Assembly (NCBI GenBank): GCA_002862785.1
Contig: PKDZ01000040.1
Location: 1-64,000 of the forward strand
Length of the DNA: 64,000 nt
Reading direction: 5' to 3'
Origin: Flavobacteriales bacterium
GTDB lineage: Bacteria; Bacteroidota; Bacteroidia; Flavobacteriales_D; Sanyastnellaceae
This document shows positions 8,871-16,737 of the stretch, one piece after another (positions within the stretch are counted from its first letter, which is position 1; each line of letters opens with the position of its first letter). The position numbers were made by a program, and so were the translations under genes. The notes under the pieces were generated by a model, which saw only the letters and a program-made list of their open reading frames with translations, was not told the DNA's origin and ran no database searches.

Positions 8871-9719
8871 TCAAATCCGCAATTCGAATCCTCCTGAATC
8901 CAAACATTCACCGGCCTTGAGGATGTCTCGGGGATGGGTGAGGTCGAGGAAGGCCCCGGCCATGGGCAATACCCGAAGGCCGTGCGGATGACCTTCGGAC
9001 CAGTTGGAGAGGGCCACCGGCAATTCTTTTTCCTTTCGCACCGGATGTTCGGGAACCGCTTGGACAGCCGAAAGCAGAGCGCTGTACGGCAACCGGAAGT
9101 AGTTCATGCTGACCCTGACGGTACCATCGGGCCATGTGGAGGATTGGATGGTCGCGGGGTCCGGCTTCTCATCGATGCGTTGCAATCCCCCCTGATGGTT
9201 CTGAGCAATGACTGCGAAGGCCTGTACTCGATCCAATGGCAACCCGAGATGGTCACGGTCGAAAGCGGGCAGGCAAGCTGGTTCGGTCAGCATGGCCTTG
9301 AACATTCCCGATGGCGGCAGGTTGTCGCCATTGGCTACCGTCACACTGGATCCGGCCCAATCAGGGTGTGCTTCGAGGGCCAGCTGGACGGCTTGTGCCG
9401 TTCCTTCTGGCTTGGTTCGCCCCGCCGGAATGCGCTGGACCACATAGCTGAGAACGACCCCGTCCAAGTTTAGTCTGTCGAAGTGGGGCCGGGTGATGTC
9501 GTCCTTCTCGCCAAGGACGATGCAGATGTCTCGAAGCCCTTCCTCACTGGCCAGTTCAACGAGATGTTGGAGCAAGGGCTTCTGGTCCTTTCCGATGCGG
9601 ATCATGGCCTTGGGGCGAGAGGCGGCCTCTTCGAGGACCCACTCGGGAACATCGGCATTGGCCTTCATGCGGCTGCCTTTGCCGGCCGCCATGATGATGA
9701 GGGGGCTCTGTTCATCCAT
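8871..9719 (-). CDS. Sugar-phosphate nucleotidyltransferase-like protein
   Basis: A 282-residue nucleotidyltransferase of the NTP-transferase fold. The nucleotide-binding signature IIMAAGKGSRMK lies at the N-terminus, followed by the RPKAM segment and VANGDNLPP, where the Asp is the expected metal ligand. Such enzymes join a sugar-1-phosphate to a nucleoside triphosphate to give an NDP-sugar. The upstream GHMP kinase stop overlaps this start by 8 nt (9712-9719), so translation is probably coupled; the pair looks like a salvage route from free sugar to sugar-1-phosphate to NDP-sugar. Sugar and nucleotide identity are unknown. The start MDEQSPLIIMAAG at 9719 places the motif correctly. Confidence 0.75.
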   Translation of the reverse strand: MDEQSPLIIMAAGKGSRMKANADVPEWVLEEAASRPKAMIRIGKDQKPLLQHLVELASEEGLRDICIVLGEKDDITRPHFDRLNLDGVVLSYVVQRIPAGRTKPEGTAQAVQLALEAHPDWAGSSVTVANGDNLPPSGMFKAMLTEPACLPAFDRDHLGLPLDRVQAFAVIAQNHQGGLQRIDEKPDPATIQSSTWPDGTVRVSMNYFRLPYSALLSAVQAVPEHPVRKEKELPVALSNWSEGHPHGLRVLPMAGAFLDLTHPRDILKAGECLDSGGFELRI

Positions 9720-10719
9720 GGCGAACCCCTTCATCCATGTGGACGGTCCAAGCCCCCTTCGCACCAGCGGCCATCATGGCCTCAATGACGCTGTCCACAT
9801 GGGACTCTGCGGTGTAGGCAAACAGGCACCCTCCGCCCCCGGACCCGTTGATCTTTGCGCCCCAGGCACCCGCATTGAGCGCTCCTTCGAGCATGGCTTC
9901 AATTCGGGGTGTGGACAGCCCCAACACGTCCCTCAGGACCTCATGATGCCGGGTCAAGGCCTCTCCCATGCGACGGACGTCCACCTCGCCTGTGGAGAGA
10001 TGTCCCGCCCATTTCGCCTCGAGGTCACGGTTGATCCGGGTTCCTTCCGCCAAATGGCGCTGTTCCTCGCTCCAATGAGGTGGATTCATGTCGAGGTCGG
10101 CCATCAAGGGCAACCGCGCTTCCTTGCATCGAGCCAAATGTCCCTGGGTGTCCTTGGGCTGGCCTGAATCGCCGAGAATGAAGGCCCCAGACAATGGGGT
10201 TAGCGCTTGCGGCAGTCCGAGTCCAAACCGATGAATGCCGCCATGGGCACAGGCGAAGTGGTCCATGTCGCCCCCCGCCCCATCGAATGCGAGGACCTCC
10301 GCACGATGACAGCGGTGGACCAGTTGGTCGGTGGACTCCTCCAGTCCGCAGATTCGGCTCCAGCCTGCTGTCCACGCCGTCATCAGGGCCGTAGAGGAAC
10401 TGCATCCGGCCTGGATGGGGATGTCGCTCCGAATGTGGATGTCCATTCCCTCGGGTGTGGCGTCTGTGTCGCGGAGGATGTCCACCAAGGCCACCCCCCA
10501 AGGGTTTTTTCCGGCTCTCTGTCCAATCCGGTCCAGATCCATTTCGGAGACGGTTCCCCTGGATTCACTGGCCAATCGAACGATGGAATCCTTGCGGGGG
10601 GTCCAGGTCAAATGGCATCGTCGGTTGATGGCCATGGCCACGACCGGCAGGCCCAAGTAATCCTGATGTTCGCCGAAGAGGCAGAGCCGCCCGGGGGCCG
10701 AGGTGGTGAACGGGGTCAT
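9712..10719 (-). CDS. GHMP-family sugar kinase (galactokinase-like)
   Basis: A 335-residue GHMP-superfamily kinase. The substrate block APGRLCLFGEHQDYLG (about residues 8-23) is close to the galactokinase form GEHTDYN. Motif 2, GCSSSTA, is at about 104-110 and the C-terminal glycine-rich motif 3 is NGSGGGGCLFA. These kinases phosphorylate a sugar, often at C1. The start codon overlaps the stop of the symporter gene (ATGA), and the 3' end overlaps the nucleotidyltransferase start, so this is the middle gene of a tightly coupled uptake-activation operon. Likely substrates are galactose, a uronic acid or a related hexose, but the sequence does not decide this. Confidence 0.82.
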   Translation of the reverse strand: MTPFTTSAPGRLCLFGEHQDYLGLPVVAMAINRRCHLTWTPRKDSIVRLASESRGTVSEMDLDRIGQRAGKNPWGVALVDILRDTDATPEGMDIHIRSDIPIQAGCSSSTALMTAWTAGWSRICGLEESTDQLVHRCHRAEVLAFDGAGGDMDHFACAHGGIHRFGLGLPQALTPLSGAFILGDSGQPKDTQGHLARCKEARLPLMADLDMNPPHWSEEQRHLAEGTRINRDLEAKWAGHLSTGEVDVRRMGEALTRHHEVLRDVLGLSTPRIEAMLEGALNAGAWGAKINGSGGGGCLFAYTAESHVDSVIEAMMAAGAKGAWTVHMDEGVRHG

Positions 10720-12476
10720 GCTGCCCTGCGCTGGAGGATGAGAATGCCCTGGATGCTCAATCCCGTGAGGGCACCGAAGGCCATGCCGGCGACACCATGG
10801 CCAAAGAGAACGCTGCCCATCCCGAGCAGGGCGCCATAGACGGCCAAACAGCCCAGGAAGGCCTGCAGCAGGGAACGCGGCACATTCCACGTGGCCTCCT
10901 CCCCTCCTTCTGCGGGGAAGCGAGCCCAGCCGGGGCCGCCGGGGCGGACGAGATTCACAAAGCGCTGCAAGACCTCCGGTGGTTCCGGAGGAAGCAGAAA
11001 TGCGGCTGCGACCCAGCCGGCCGTGGTGATCAGACTCCCGGCGACCAGTTTGCCCCAGTCGGCCAAGGGCCACCACTCCAAGCCATCGTGGATCCAGGTG
11101 AAGTAGATGGCCACCACCAGCGAGATGCCCATGGCCGCGATCTCGGTTCCGGCGGAAATGCGCCACCAGAACCAGCGGAGAATGAAGAGGCCGCCGGTTC
11201 CGGCCCCGAGAAGCAAGAGCAGATTGAAGGCCTGTCCAGCCGAGGTCAAGGTCAAGCTCAATGTGGCTCCGGCGAGGAGCGACAGGACGGTGGCCCATCG
11301 TCCTGCCCCCACCTTCTCTTCTTCGGTCGCCTCGGGACGCAGGAACCGAACCCAGACGTCATTGACCAGATAGCTCGCCCCGAGGTTGACCTGGGTGCTC
11401 ATCGTGGAAATGAAGGCGGCCAGCAGCGAAGCCGTTACCCAACCAAGAAGGCCAGAGGGCAGCAGGCTGAGCATCGCGGGATAGGCCACATCGTGCCCCA
11501 CCTTGTCGGCGGCCAGTGCCGGGAATGCCGAGGCAATGCTGTCGAGGTCGGGGAAGACGATCAGCGACGCCAAAGCCACCAGAATCCACGGCCATGGGCG
11601 CAGGGCGTAATGGGCCGCATTGAACAACAGGGTGGCACCGACGGCGTCCTCCTCACTGCGCGCGCTGAACATTCTCTGTGCGATGTATCCGCCTCCACCG
11701 GGTTCGGCACCCGGATAATAGCTCGCCCACCATTGTACGGCGAGCGGAACGAGGAGGACGGGAATCCACACTTCGGGGTCATCGAAATCCGGCCAAACGG
11801 ACAGCTTTCCTGCGACGTTCGGATGGGACATGAGCCCCTCCATCCCCCCCACTTCCGGGAGGTACACCACGTACAGGCAGGCGGCCACGGCGCCGCCCAT
11901 GGCCAGCACGAACTGGAAGAGATCCGTCCACAGGATGGCCCTGAGTCCGCCATAGGCGCTGAAGAACAGGGTGACGCTGCAGGTCACAGCGAGGGTCATC
12001 CAGCCGGGCCAGCCGAGCAGGATGCTCCCCAGCTTGATGGCGGCTAGGCTCACGGTGGCCATCACGAGCACATTGAACACGAGTCCCAGGTAGATGGCGC
12101 GGAACCCCCTGAGGAAGGCGCCCCCTTGGCCGCCGTAGCGCAATTCGTAGAACTCGATGTCGGTGAGGACACCCGACCGGCGCCACAGCTTGGCGTAGAT
12201 GAACACGGTGACCATGCCCGTCAAGAGGAAGGCCCACCAGGCCCAATTGCCCGATACGCCTTGCTGGCGCACGAGGTCTGTGACGAGGTTCGGCGTGTCC
12301 GCGCTGAACGTGGTCGCGACCATGGAGGTGCCAAGCAACCACCAGGGCATGGCGCGCCCACCGAGAAAATAATCGTTGGCGTCTCCTTGTCCTTTGCGGC
12401 CTGACCACCAGCCGATGCCCAGGACGATCAGCAGCACCGCTGCGATGATGCCCCAGTCCAATCCCGTCAATTGCAT
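10716..12476 (-). CDS. Sodium:solute symporter (SSS family)
   Basis: A 586-residue inner-membrane symporter of the SSS family (TC 2.A.21), which imports sugars, vitamins or other solutes with sodium. Family features seen: the early segment GRKGQGDANDYFLGGRAMPWWLLGTS, followed by MVATTFSADTP, and about 13-14 hydrophobic segments in all, including a long C-terminal extension after residue 500. The start MQLTGLDWG at 12476 begins directly before the first membrane helix. It is the first gene of a three-gene operon with a GHMP kinase and a nucleotidyltransferase, which makes a sugar the best guess for its cargo. Confidence 0.88.
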   Translation of the reverse strand: MQLTGLDWGIIAAVLLIVLGIGWWSGRKGQGDANDYFLGGRAMPWWLLGTSMVATTFSADTPNLVTDLVRQQGVSGNWAWWAFLLTGMVTVFIYAKLWRRSGVLTDIEFYELRYGGQGGAFLRGFRAIYLGLVFNVLVMATVSLAAIKLGSILLGWPGWMTLAVTCSVTLFFSAYGGLRAILWTDLFQFVLAMGGAVAACLYVVYLPEVGGMEGLMSHPNVAGKLSVWPDFDDPEVWIPVLLVPLAVQWWASYYPGAEPGGGGYIAQRMFSARSEEDAVGATLLFNAAHYALRPWPWILVALASLIVFPDLDSIASAFPALAADKVGHDVAYPAMLSLLPSGLLGWVTASLLAAFISTMSTQVNLGASYLVNDVWVRFLRPEATEEEKVGAGRWATVLSLLAGATLSLTLTSAGQAFNLLLLLGAGTGGLFILRWFWWRISAGTEIAAMGISLVVAIYFTWIHDGLEWWPLADWGKLVAGSLITTAGWVAAAFLLPPEPPEVLQRFVNLVRPGGPGWARFPAEGGEEATWNVPRSLLQAFLGCLAVYGALLGMGSVLFGHGVAGMAFGALTGLSIQGILILQRRAA

Positions 12477-12528
12477 GCGATCAATGTACACGTGGCGAGG
12501 CGGTTAAACCCGGATGGGCGAAAGCCAT

Positions 12529-12536
12529 TATCTTCA
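12529..12536 (+). promoter_or_regulatory. Possible -7 element of the copper monooxygenase operon
   Basis: TATCTTCA lies 16 nt before the ATG at 12553. It departs from TAnnTTTG in two places, but the same TTCA variant occurs before rpsP and before the gene at 22949. No TTG was found at the expected spacing. Confidence 0.28.
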
Positions 12537-12552
12537 ATGTCCTGACATCTCC

Positions 12553-14004
12553 ATGCGCTGTTGCTCCGTCCTCTTCCTCCTGCTCACCCTCCTCGGGCCG
12601 GTGGGGCTTGATGGACAATCCGTGACGTTTCATGAGGACGTGGCTCCCATCATCTACGGCAACTGCACCGAATGCCATCGGGAAGGCGAGATTGGTCCCA
12701 TGCCGTTCACGACCTATGCGGAGGTGGCGGCGTACGGAGAGTTCATTGAATACGTGACCTCCATTGGTTACATGCCGCCTTGGACACCGGATCCGCAGTA
12801 TTCGCACTTCGTCGGAGAAAAGGTGCTCACTCCTGAGGACATCGCGACACTCAGCGATTGGGTGGTGGCCGGCAAGCCGGAAGGTGACCCTGCAACGAAC
12901 CCCGGCTTGCCTGATTTTCCCTCGGGCAGCCAGATCGGAGGTCCGGACCATGTGCTGACCATGGCCGAGCCCTATGTCCATGGTGGTGACATGACCGACG
13001 AATACCGGGTCTTTGTCTTGCCGATCGAAATCGGTGAGGACGCTTCGATTCGGGCACTGGAGGTCATGCCCGGGAACCACACCATTGCGCACCATGCGAT
13101 CTTGGGCCTCGATGATTCAGGACAGGCCGCGGCCATGGCGGCGGCGGATCCGGAGCCGGGTTATGCAGGTTTCGGTGGATTCGGCTTTGCCGCTCTGAGT
13201 TCCTTTTTCGGCGCCTGGGTCCCCGGGGCACTCCCCGTAGACTATCCCCCGGGCATCGGGCGATCCATCCCAGCTGGAGCCGATTTGCTGGTCCAGATGC
13301 ACTACGGACCCAGTGCCATCTCAGAATCCGACCAGACGGAAGTCAACGTTTTTTTGACCGAAGACCCCATCGAACGTGAGGTCACGACCGCGATCATGGG
13401 CCCTCAGCATCTGGACACGCCGTTCATCCTGCCGCCGAATCAGGTGTCGTCTTTCCATGGCACCTTTCCCGTCGCGGCCGATGTGAGCCTCATCAACATC
13501 GCGCCCCACTGCCACTTGATGGGGACTTCATGGCTGGTCTACGCGACCTCGCCAAGCAACCAGGACACCATCCCCCTCATTTCCATCCCGGATTGGGACT
13601 TCAATTGGCAAGGATTCTTCACGTTTCCTCACCTGACCAAGATTCCACAGGGCTACACCCTCCACGCCGAGGCGACCTATGACAACACCGCCTCCAATCC
13701 GTCCAACCCGAATGACCCGCCGCAATGGGTGGAATTCGGCGAGGGCACAGAGGATGAGATGTTCTTCGTGTTCCTCGACTTCGTCTTGTACGAAGACGGT
13801 GATGAGTCCATTTCCCTTGCGCCCGAATCTCCATGCCCGGGTGACCTGACTGGGGATGACCTCGTCGGGGTGTCCGACGCCTTGCTCATCCTGAGTGAAT
13901 TCGGATGCCAAGCCGGATGCCTTGCCGACCTCGATGAGGATGGGCTCGTCACCGTCTCGGACGTGTTGTTTCTCCTCGGACTGTACGGCACGCCATGCGA
14001 ATGA
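12553..14004 (+). CDS. Secreted cytochrome c / copper type II monooxygenase-like protein with dockerin-like tail
   Basis: A 483-residue exported protein. After a signal peptide (MRCCSVLFLLLTLLG) comes a small cytochrome c domain: heme attachment Cys38-x-x-Cys41-His42 (NCTECH) and a probable axial Met74 (IGYMPPW). Residues about 130-420 look like the two copper domains of ascorbate-dependent monooxygenases of the PHM/DBH type, with His180-His181 (IAHHAIL), His250 (QMHYGP) and His319-x-His321 (PHCHLMG) as likely copper ligands. The tail from about 430 is a dockerin-like pair of calcium loops (DLTGDDLVGVSD, DLDEDGLVTVSD) with FGCQAGC and a C-terminal Cys-Glu. The substrate is unknown. Its stop codon overlaps the start of the redoxin-like gene (ATGA), and a close paralogue follows at 14481. 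Confidence 0.82.
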   Translation: MRCCSVLFLLLTLLGPVGLDGQSVTFHEDVAPIIYGNCTECHREGEIGPMPFTTYAEVAAYGEFIEYVTSIGYMPPWTPDPQYSHFVGEKVLTPEDIATLSDWVVAGKPEGDPATNPGLPDFPSGSQIGGPDHVLTMAEPYVHGGDMTDEYRVFVLPIEIGEDASIRALEVMPGNHTIAHHAILGLDDSGQAAAMAAADPEPGYAGFGGFGFAALSSFFGAWVPGALPVDYPPGIGRSIPAGADLLVQMHYGPSAISESDQTEVNVFLTEDPIEREVTTAIMGPQHLDTPFILPPNQVSSFHGTFPVAADVSLINIAPHCHLMGTSWLVYATSPSNQDTIPLISIPDWDFNWQGFFTFPHLTKIPQGYTLHAEATYDNTASNPSNPNDPPQWVEFGEGTEDEMFFVFLDFVLYEDGDESISLAPESPCPGDLTGDDLVGVSDALLILSEFGCQAGCLADLDEDGLVTVSDVLFLLGLYGTPCE

Positions 14005-14471
14005 CGGAAGTCAAGCCCCTTTGGCGGGTCATTCTCTTCCTTGCCCCGCTCTGCCCCATCTGCCAGAACATGACGCACGAGATGCGTCTGCTCGAAGCGG
14101 AGTTTGCCGGTGCGCCAGTGGAGTTCATTGGGGTTTTTCCGAATCCGTCCACTCGTCCGGATCAGATCGCCGACTTCGGTGATACTTACGGATTGACCAT
14201 GGAACTGGTGCCGGACACCGAAGGATGGGCTCGCCAACTGGATGCCCGGTGGACTCCGGAAGCCTTCGTGCTCGACCAGCGGGATTCCGTGGTGTACCGG
14301 GGGCGGTTGAACGATCGATATTTCGCACCCGGCAAGCGGCGCCCTCGAACCCGGAATCGGGATTTACGCAACGCATTGAACGACGTTCTGGACGGCCAAT
14401 CCGTTTCGACCCCGGTCACGGATGCCGTCGGCTGTCCCATCGAAGGCATTCGCCTGCACAAGGACCCTTAA
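14001..14471 (+). CDS. Redoxin/thioredoxin-like protein coupled to the cytochrome c monooxygenases
   Basis: A 156-residue thioredoxin-fold protein. The strand WRVILFLAP leads directly into a CPIC (CxxC) active site, and TPEAFVLD supplies the cis-Pro region. The C-terminal block (GRLNDRYFAPGKRRP..DLRNAL..VLDGQ..VGCPI) resembles the segment that, from memory of planctomycete and verrucomicrobial proteins, joins a redoxin domain to a cytochrome c/monooxygenase module in one long polypeptide. Here the same parts are separate adjacent genes. The N-terminal strands of a normal redoxin and any signal peptide are absent, which is odd if it serves exported partners. The start at 14001 overlaps the upstream stop (ATGA), implying translational coupling. 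Confidence 0.72.
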   Translation: MTEVKPLWRVILFLAPLCPICQNMTHEMRLLEAEFAGAPVEFIGVFPNPSTRPDQIADFGDTYGLTMELVPDTEGWARQLDARWTPEAFVLDQRDSVVYRGRLNDRYFAPGKRRPRTRNRDLRNALNDVLDGQSVSTPVTDAVGCPIEGIRLHKDP

Positions 14472-14480
14472 CTTGATCCC

Positions 14481-16007
14481 ATGAGATTCTCTCTGCTCCT
14501 TCCCCTCTTCCTGTTGACCATCGCTGTCTCTGGACAAGGCGTCACGTACCACGCGGACGTAGCGCCCATCATCCACGAAAACTGCACGGAGTGTCACCGA
14601 GCCGGTGAAATCGGTCCCATGCCCTTCACGACTTACGAAGAAGTTGCCGCTTACGGGGAGTTCATCGAGTATGTCACCTCTATTGGATATATGCCTCCAT
14701 GGACCCCAGACCCTGATTACCAGCATTTCCTGGGAGAGCGGTCTCTCAGTCAAGAGGACGTCGAAACCCTGAGCGCGTGGGTGGATGCCGGAAAACCCGA
14801 GGGCAACCCCGCAGAAAACCCTGGATTGCCAGTGTTTCCGGAAGGGAGTCAAGTCGGCACGCCGGATTTGATCATCGGCATGCCGGAGCCCTACGTTCAC
14901 GGGGGGGACAACACCGAACAATACCAAGTGTTTGTCATCCCGACGGACTTTGAAGAGGATGTGGCCATTCGTGCAGTTGAGGTTCGCACGGGCAATGGTG
15001 CCATTGCCCATCACGCCATTCTCGGAATTGACATTTCTGGAACAGCTCAAGAGTTGGACGCTGCGAGCCCAGGTATGGGGTATGAAAGTTTTGGTGACTT
15101 TGGCTTTGACGCTTACGAGAACTTTTTTGCGGGTTGGGCTCCCGGCATAGAGGCGGTCATCCATCCCGAGGGATTGGGAAGGGTGATTCCTGCAGGAAGT
15201 GACTTGCTGTTGCAAATGCATTATGGCCCAACGGGTGTCGAGCAGTCGGACCAGACCGAGTTGAATCTGTTTTTCTGTGATGAAGAGATTGAACGGGAGG
15301 TGGTCACCGGCATCATGGGGCCGTGGACCCTCGGCGAGCCCTTCGTGATTCCCCCAAATCAGGTCAAGACGTTCCATGGCGAGTATCTCATACCCACCGA
15401 TTTAAGTCTCCTCAACATCACGCCTCACAGCCACTTGATTGGGGCGTCCTGGGAGGTGTTTGCCACCTCACCCAACGGGGCCGACACCATCCCGTTGATT
15501 TCCATTCCGGAATGGGATTTTAACTGGCAGGGCATGTTCACTTTCCCCACCTTGACCAAGGTTCCTGCTGGATATACGATGGAGGCCATTGCGTCTTACG
15601 ACAACACGGCCGACAACCCCTTCAATCCAAATGACCCGCCGCAAACGGTGTATTACGGTGATCTGACTGGGGATGAGATGTTCTTCGTCTTCTTCAATTT
15701 CGTGCCCTACCAAGAAGGCGACGAGAACATCAGCATGTCCTCTTCTACGTTCTCAGGCATCACCGAGGATCACGCCGAGGAGGCCAACTTCCGTCTTCAG
15801 CCGAATCCAGCGGGCATGCGGGTTCAACTGCTGAACGACCCGGCCTTACTTGGGACGCTGTGGAGCCTCAGTGACCCTATGGGGCGCGTTGTCGACAAAG
15901 GCATTTTTCGTTCGACGAGCCAGTTCTTGGACATTGAGTCCATGTCTGAAGGTGTCTATTTGTTCCGTTGTCGGGCGGGGATAGAACGCCTCGTCATTCA
16001 GCACTGA
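14481..16007 (+). CDS. Secreted cytochrome c / copper type II monooxygenase-like protein with T9SS sorting domain
   Basis: A 508-residue paralogue of the protein at 12553-14004, similar along almost its whole length. It has a signal peptide, the heme site Cys35-x-x-Cys38-His39, the IGYMPPW methionine and the copper-ligand blocks IAHHAIL, QMHYGP and PHSHLIG (Ser replaces the Cys of the sister copy). The C-terminal 70 residues are different: they form a type A T9SS sorting domain (FRLQPNPAG..WSLSDPMGRVVDKG..MSEGVYLFRC..RLVIQH). This copy should therefore be exported by the type IX system and attached to or released from the cell surface. It starts 9 nt after the redoxin gene, and its 3' end overlaps the convergent NlpC/P60 gene by 14 bp. 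Confidence 0.85.
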   Translation: MRFSLLLPLFLLTIAVSGQGVTYHADVAPIIHENCTECHRAGEIGPMPFTTYEEVAAYGEFIEYVTSIGYMPPWTPDPDYQHFLGERSLSQEDVETLSAWVDAGKPEGNPAENPGLPVFPEGSQVGTPDLIIGMPEPYVHGGDNTEQYQVFVIPTDFEEDVAIRAVEVRTGNGAIAHHAILGIDISGTAQELDAASPGMGYESFGDFGFDAYENFFAGWAPGIEAVIHPEGLGRVIPAGSDLLLQMHYGPTGVEQSDQTELNLFFCDEEIEREVVTGIMGPWTLGEPFVIPPNQVKTFHGEYLIPTDLSLLNITPHSHLIGASWEVFATSPNGADTIPLISIPEWDFNWQGMFTFPTLTKVPAGYTMEAIASYDNTADNPFNPNDPPQTVYYGDLTGDEMFFVFFNFVPYQEGDENISMSSSTFSGITEDHAEEANFRLQPNPAGMRVQLLNDPALLGTLWSLSDPMGRVVDKGIFRSTSQFLDIESMSEGVYLFRCRAGIERLVIQH

Positions 16008-16737
16008 CACCCCAGCCCTTGGCGCCCGTCCATTGGTGGGTGAGGATGCCGAAGCGGTCGATGCCTTCGGGCGTCAAGGAGTCGATGCGGACCTCACCGG
16101 AGGCGTGCAGGACGGTCCAGTTTCCTGAGCCGGCTTCGAGTGCAAGACCGACATGGGTCACAGAGTTGTGGCCTTCCTTTTGGAAGAACACCAAATCGCC
16201 GTGGTGCAGTTCGTTCCAACCCGTTCGATGCCCTGTCGAAGCGGCCCATTGCTGGCTCGCATCCCGGGGAATCTCCATGCCGCAGAGCGCTCCGGCCAAT
16301 TGCGTCAGGCCACTGCAGTCCATGCCAAGGATGCTCTTCCCACCCCACAGATAAGGCGCTCCGAGGAAACGGCTAGCGGCTGCCACCACATCCATTGGCT
16401 TCTCGGGAATGTGCTCTGGCATCACCGTTCGGGGAATCCGACTTCCCGCAGGAAGATTCAATTTCCGGTCATTCCACTCAAACGACGTTAATGGGGCGGT
16501 CAACAAGAAGCAATGTGAATCAAAGGTATCCACCGCCTCTTTCGATGTGTCTACGAGTTTGGGGTCGATGAATCCTTGGTAACCGTCCAGATGAAGACGG
16601 ATGGTGGCCCAGTTGGCCTGCCCTTCAACCGGCTCGATGTGGACGCGCTCCCCAAACAAGGCCTGGGTCACCATTTCGGCCCGATCCGAAGGGCCGGATC
16701 GCACAGGAGCCAGTGGGACGCGAATGACGCCTTCCAT
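15994..16737 (-). CDS. NlpC/P60-family cell-wall peptidase with SH3-like region
   Basis: A 247-residue protein. The N-terminal half (residues 1-110) resembles bacterial SH3-like domains (VPLAPVRSGPSDRAEMVTQALFGE), and the C-terminal half is a C40 peptidase with catalytic Cys141 (MDCSGLTQ), His195 (THVGLAL) and a third polar residue His211 (VLHASG). Such enzymes cut the gamma-D-glutamyl to diaminopimelate bond in peptidoglycan peptides, often in muropeptide recycling. No signal peptide is seen, which suggests a cytoplasmic recycling role. Its ATG overlaps the stop of the upstream thiolase gene by one base (TGATG), so the two are co-translated. Confidence 0.87.
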   Translation of the reverse strand: MEGVIRVPLAPVRSGPSDRAEMVTQALFGERVHIEPVEGQANWATIRLHLDGYQGFIDPKLVDTSKEAVDTFDSHCFLLTAPLTSFEWNDRKLNLPAGSRIPRTVMPEHIPEKPMDVVAAASRFLGAPYLWGGKSILGMDCSGLTQLAGALCGMEIPRDASQQWAASTGHRTGWNELHHGDLVFFQKEGHNSVTHVGLALEAGSGNWTVLHASGEVRIDSLTPEGIDRFGILTHQWTGAKGWGVSAE

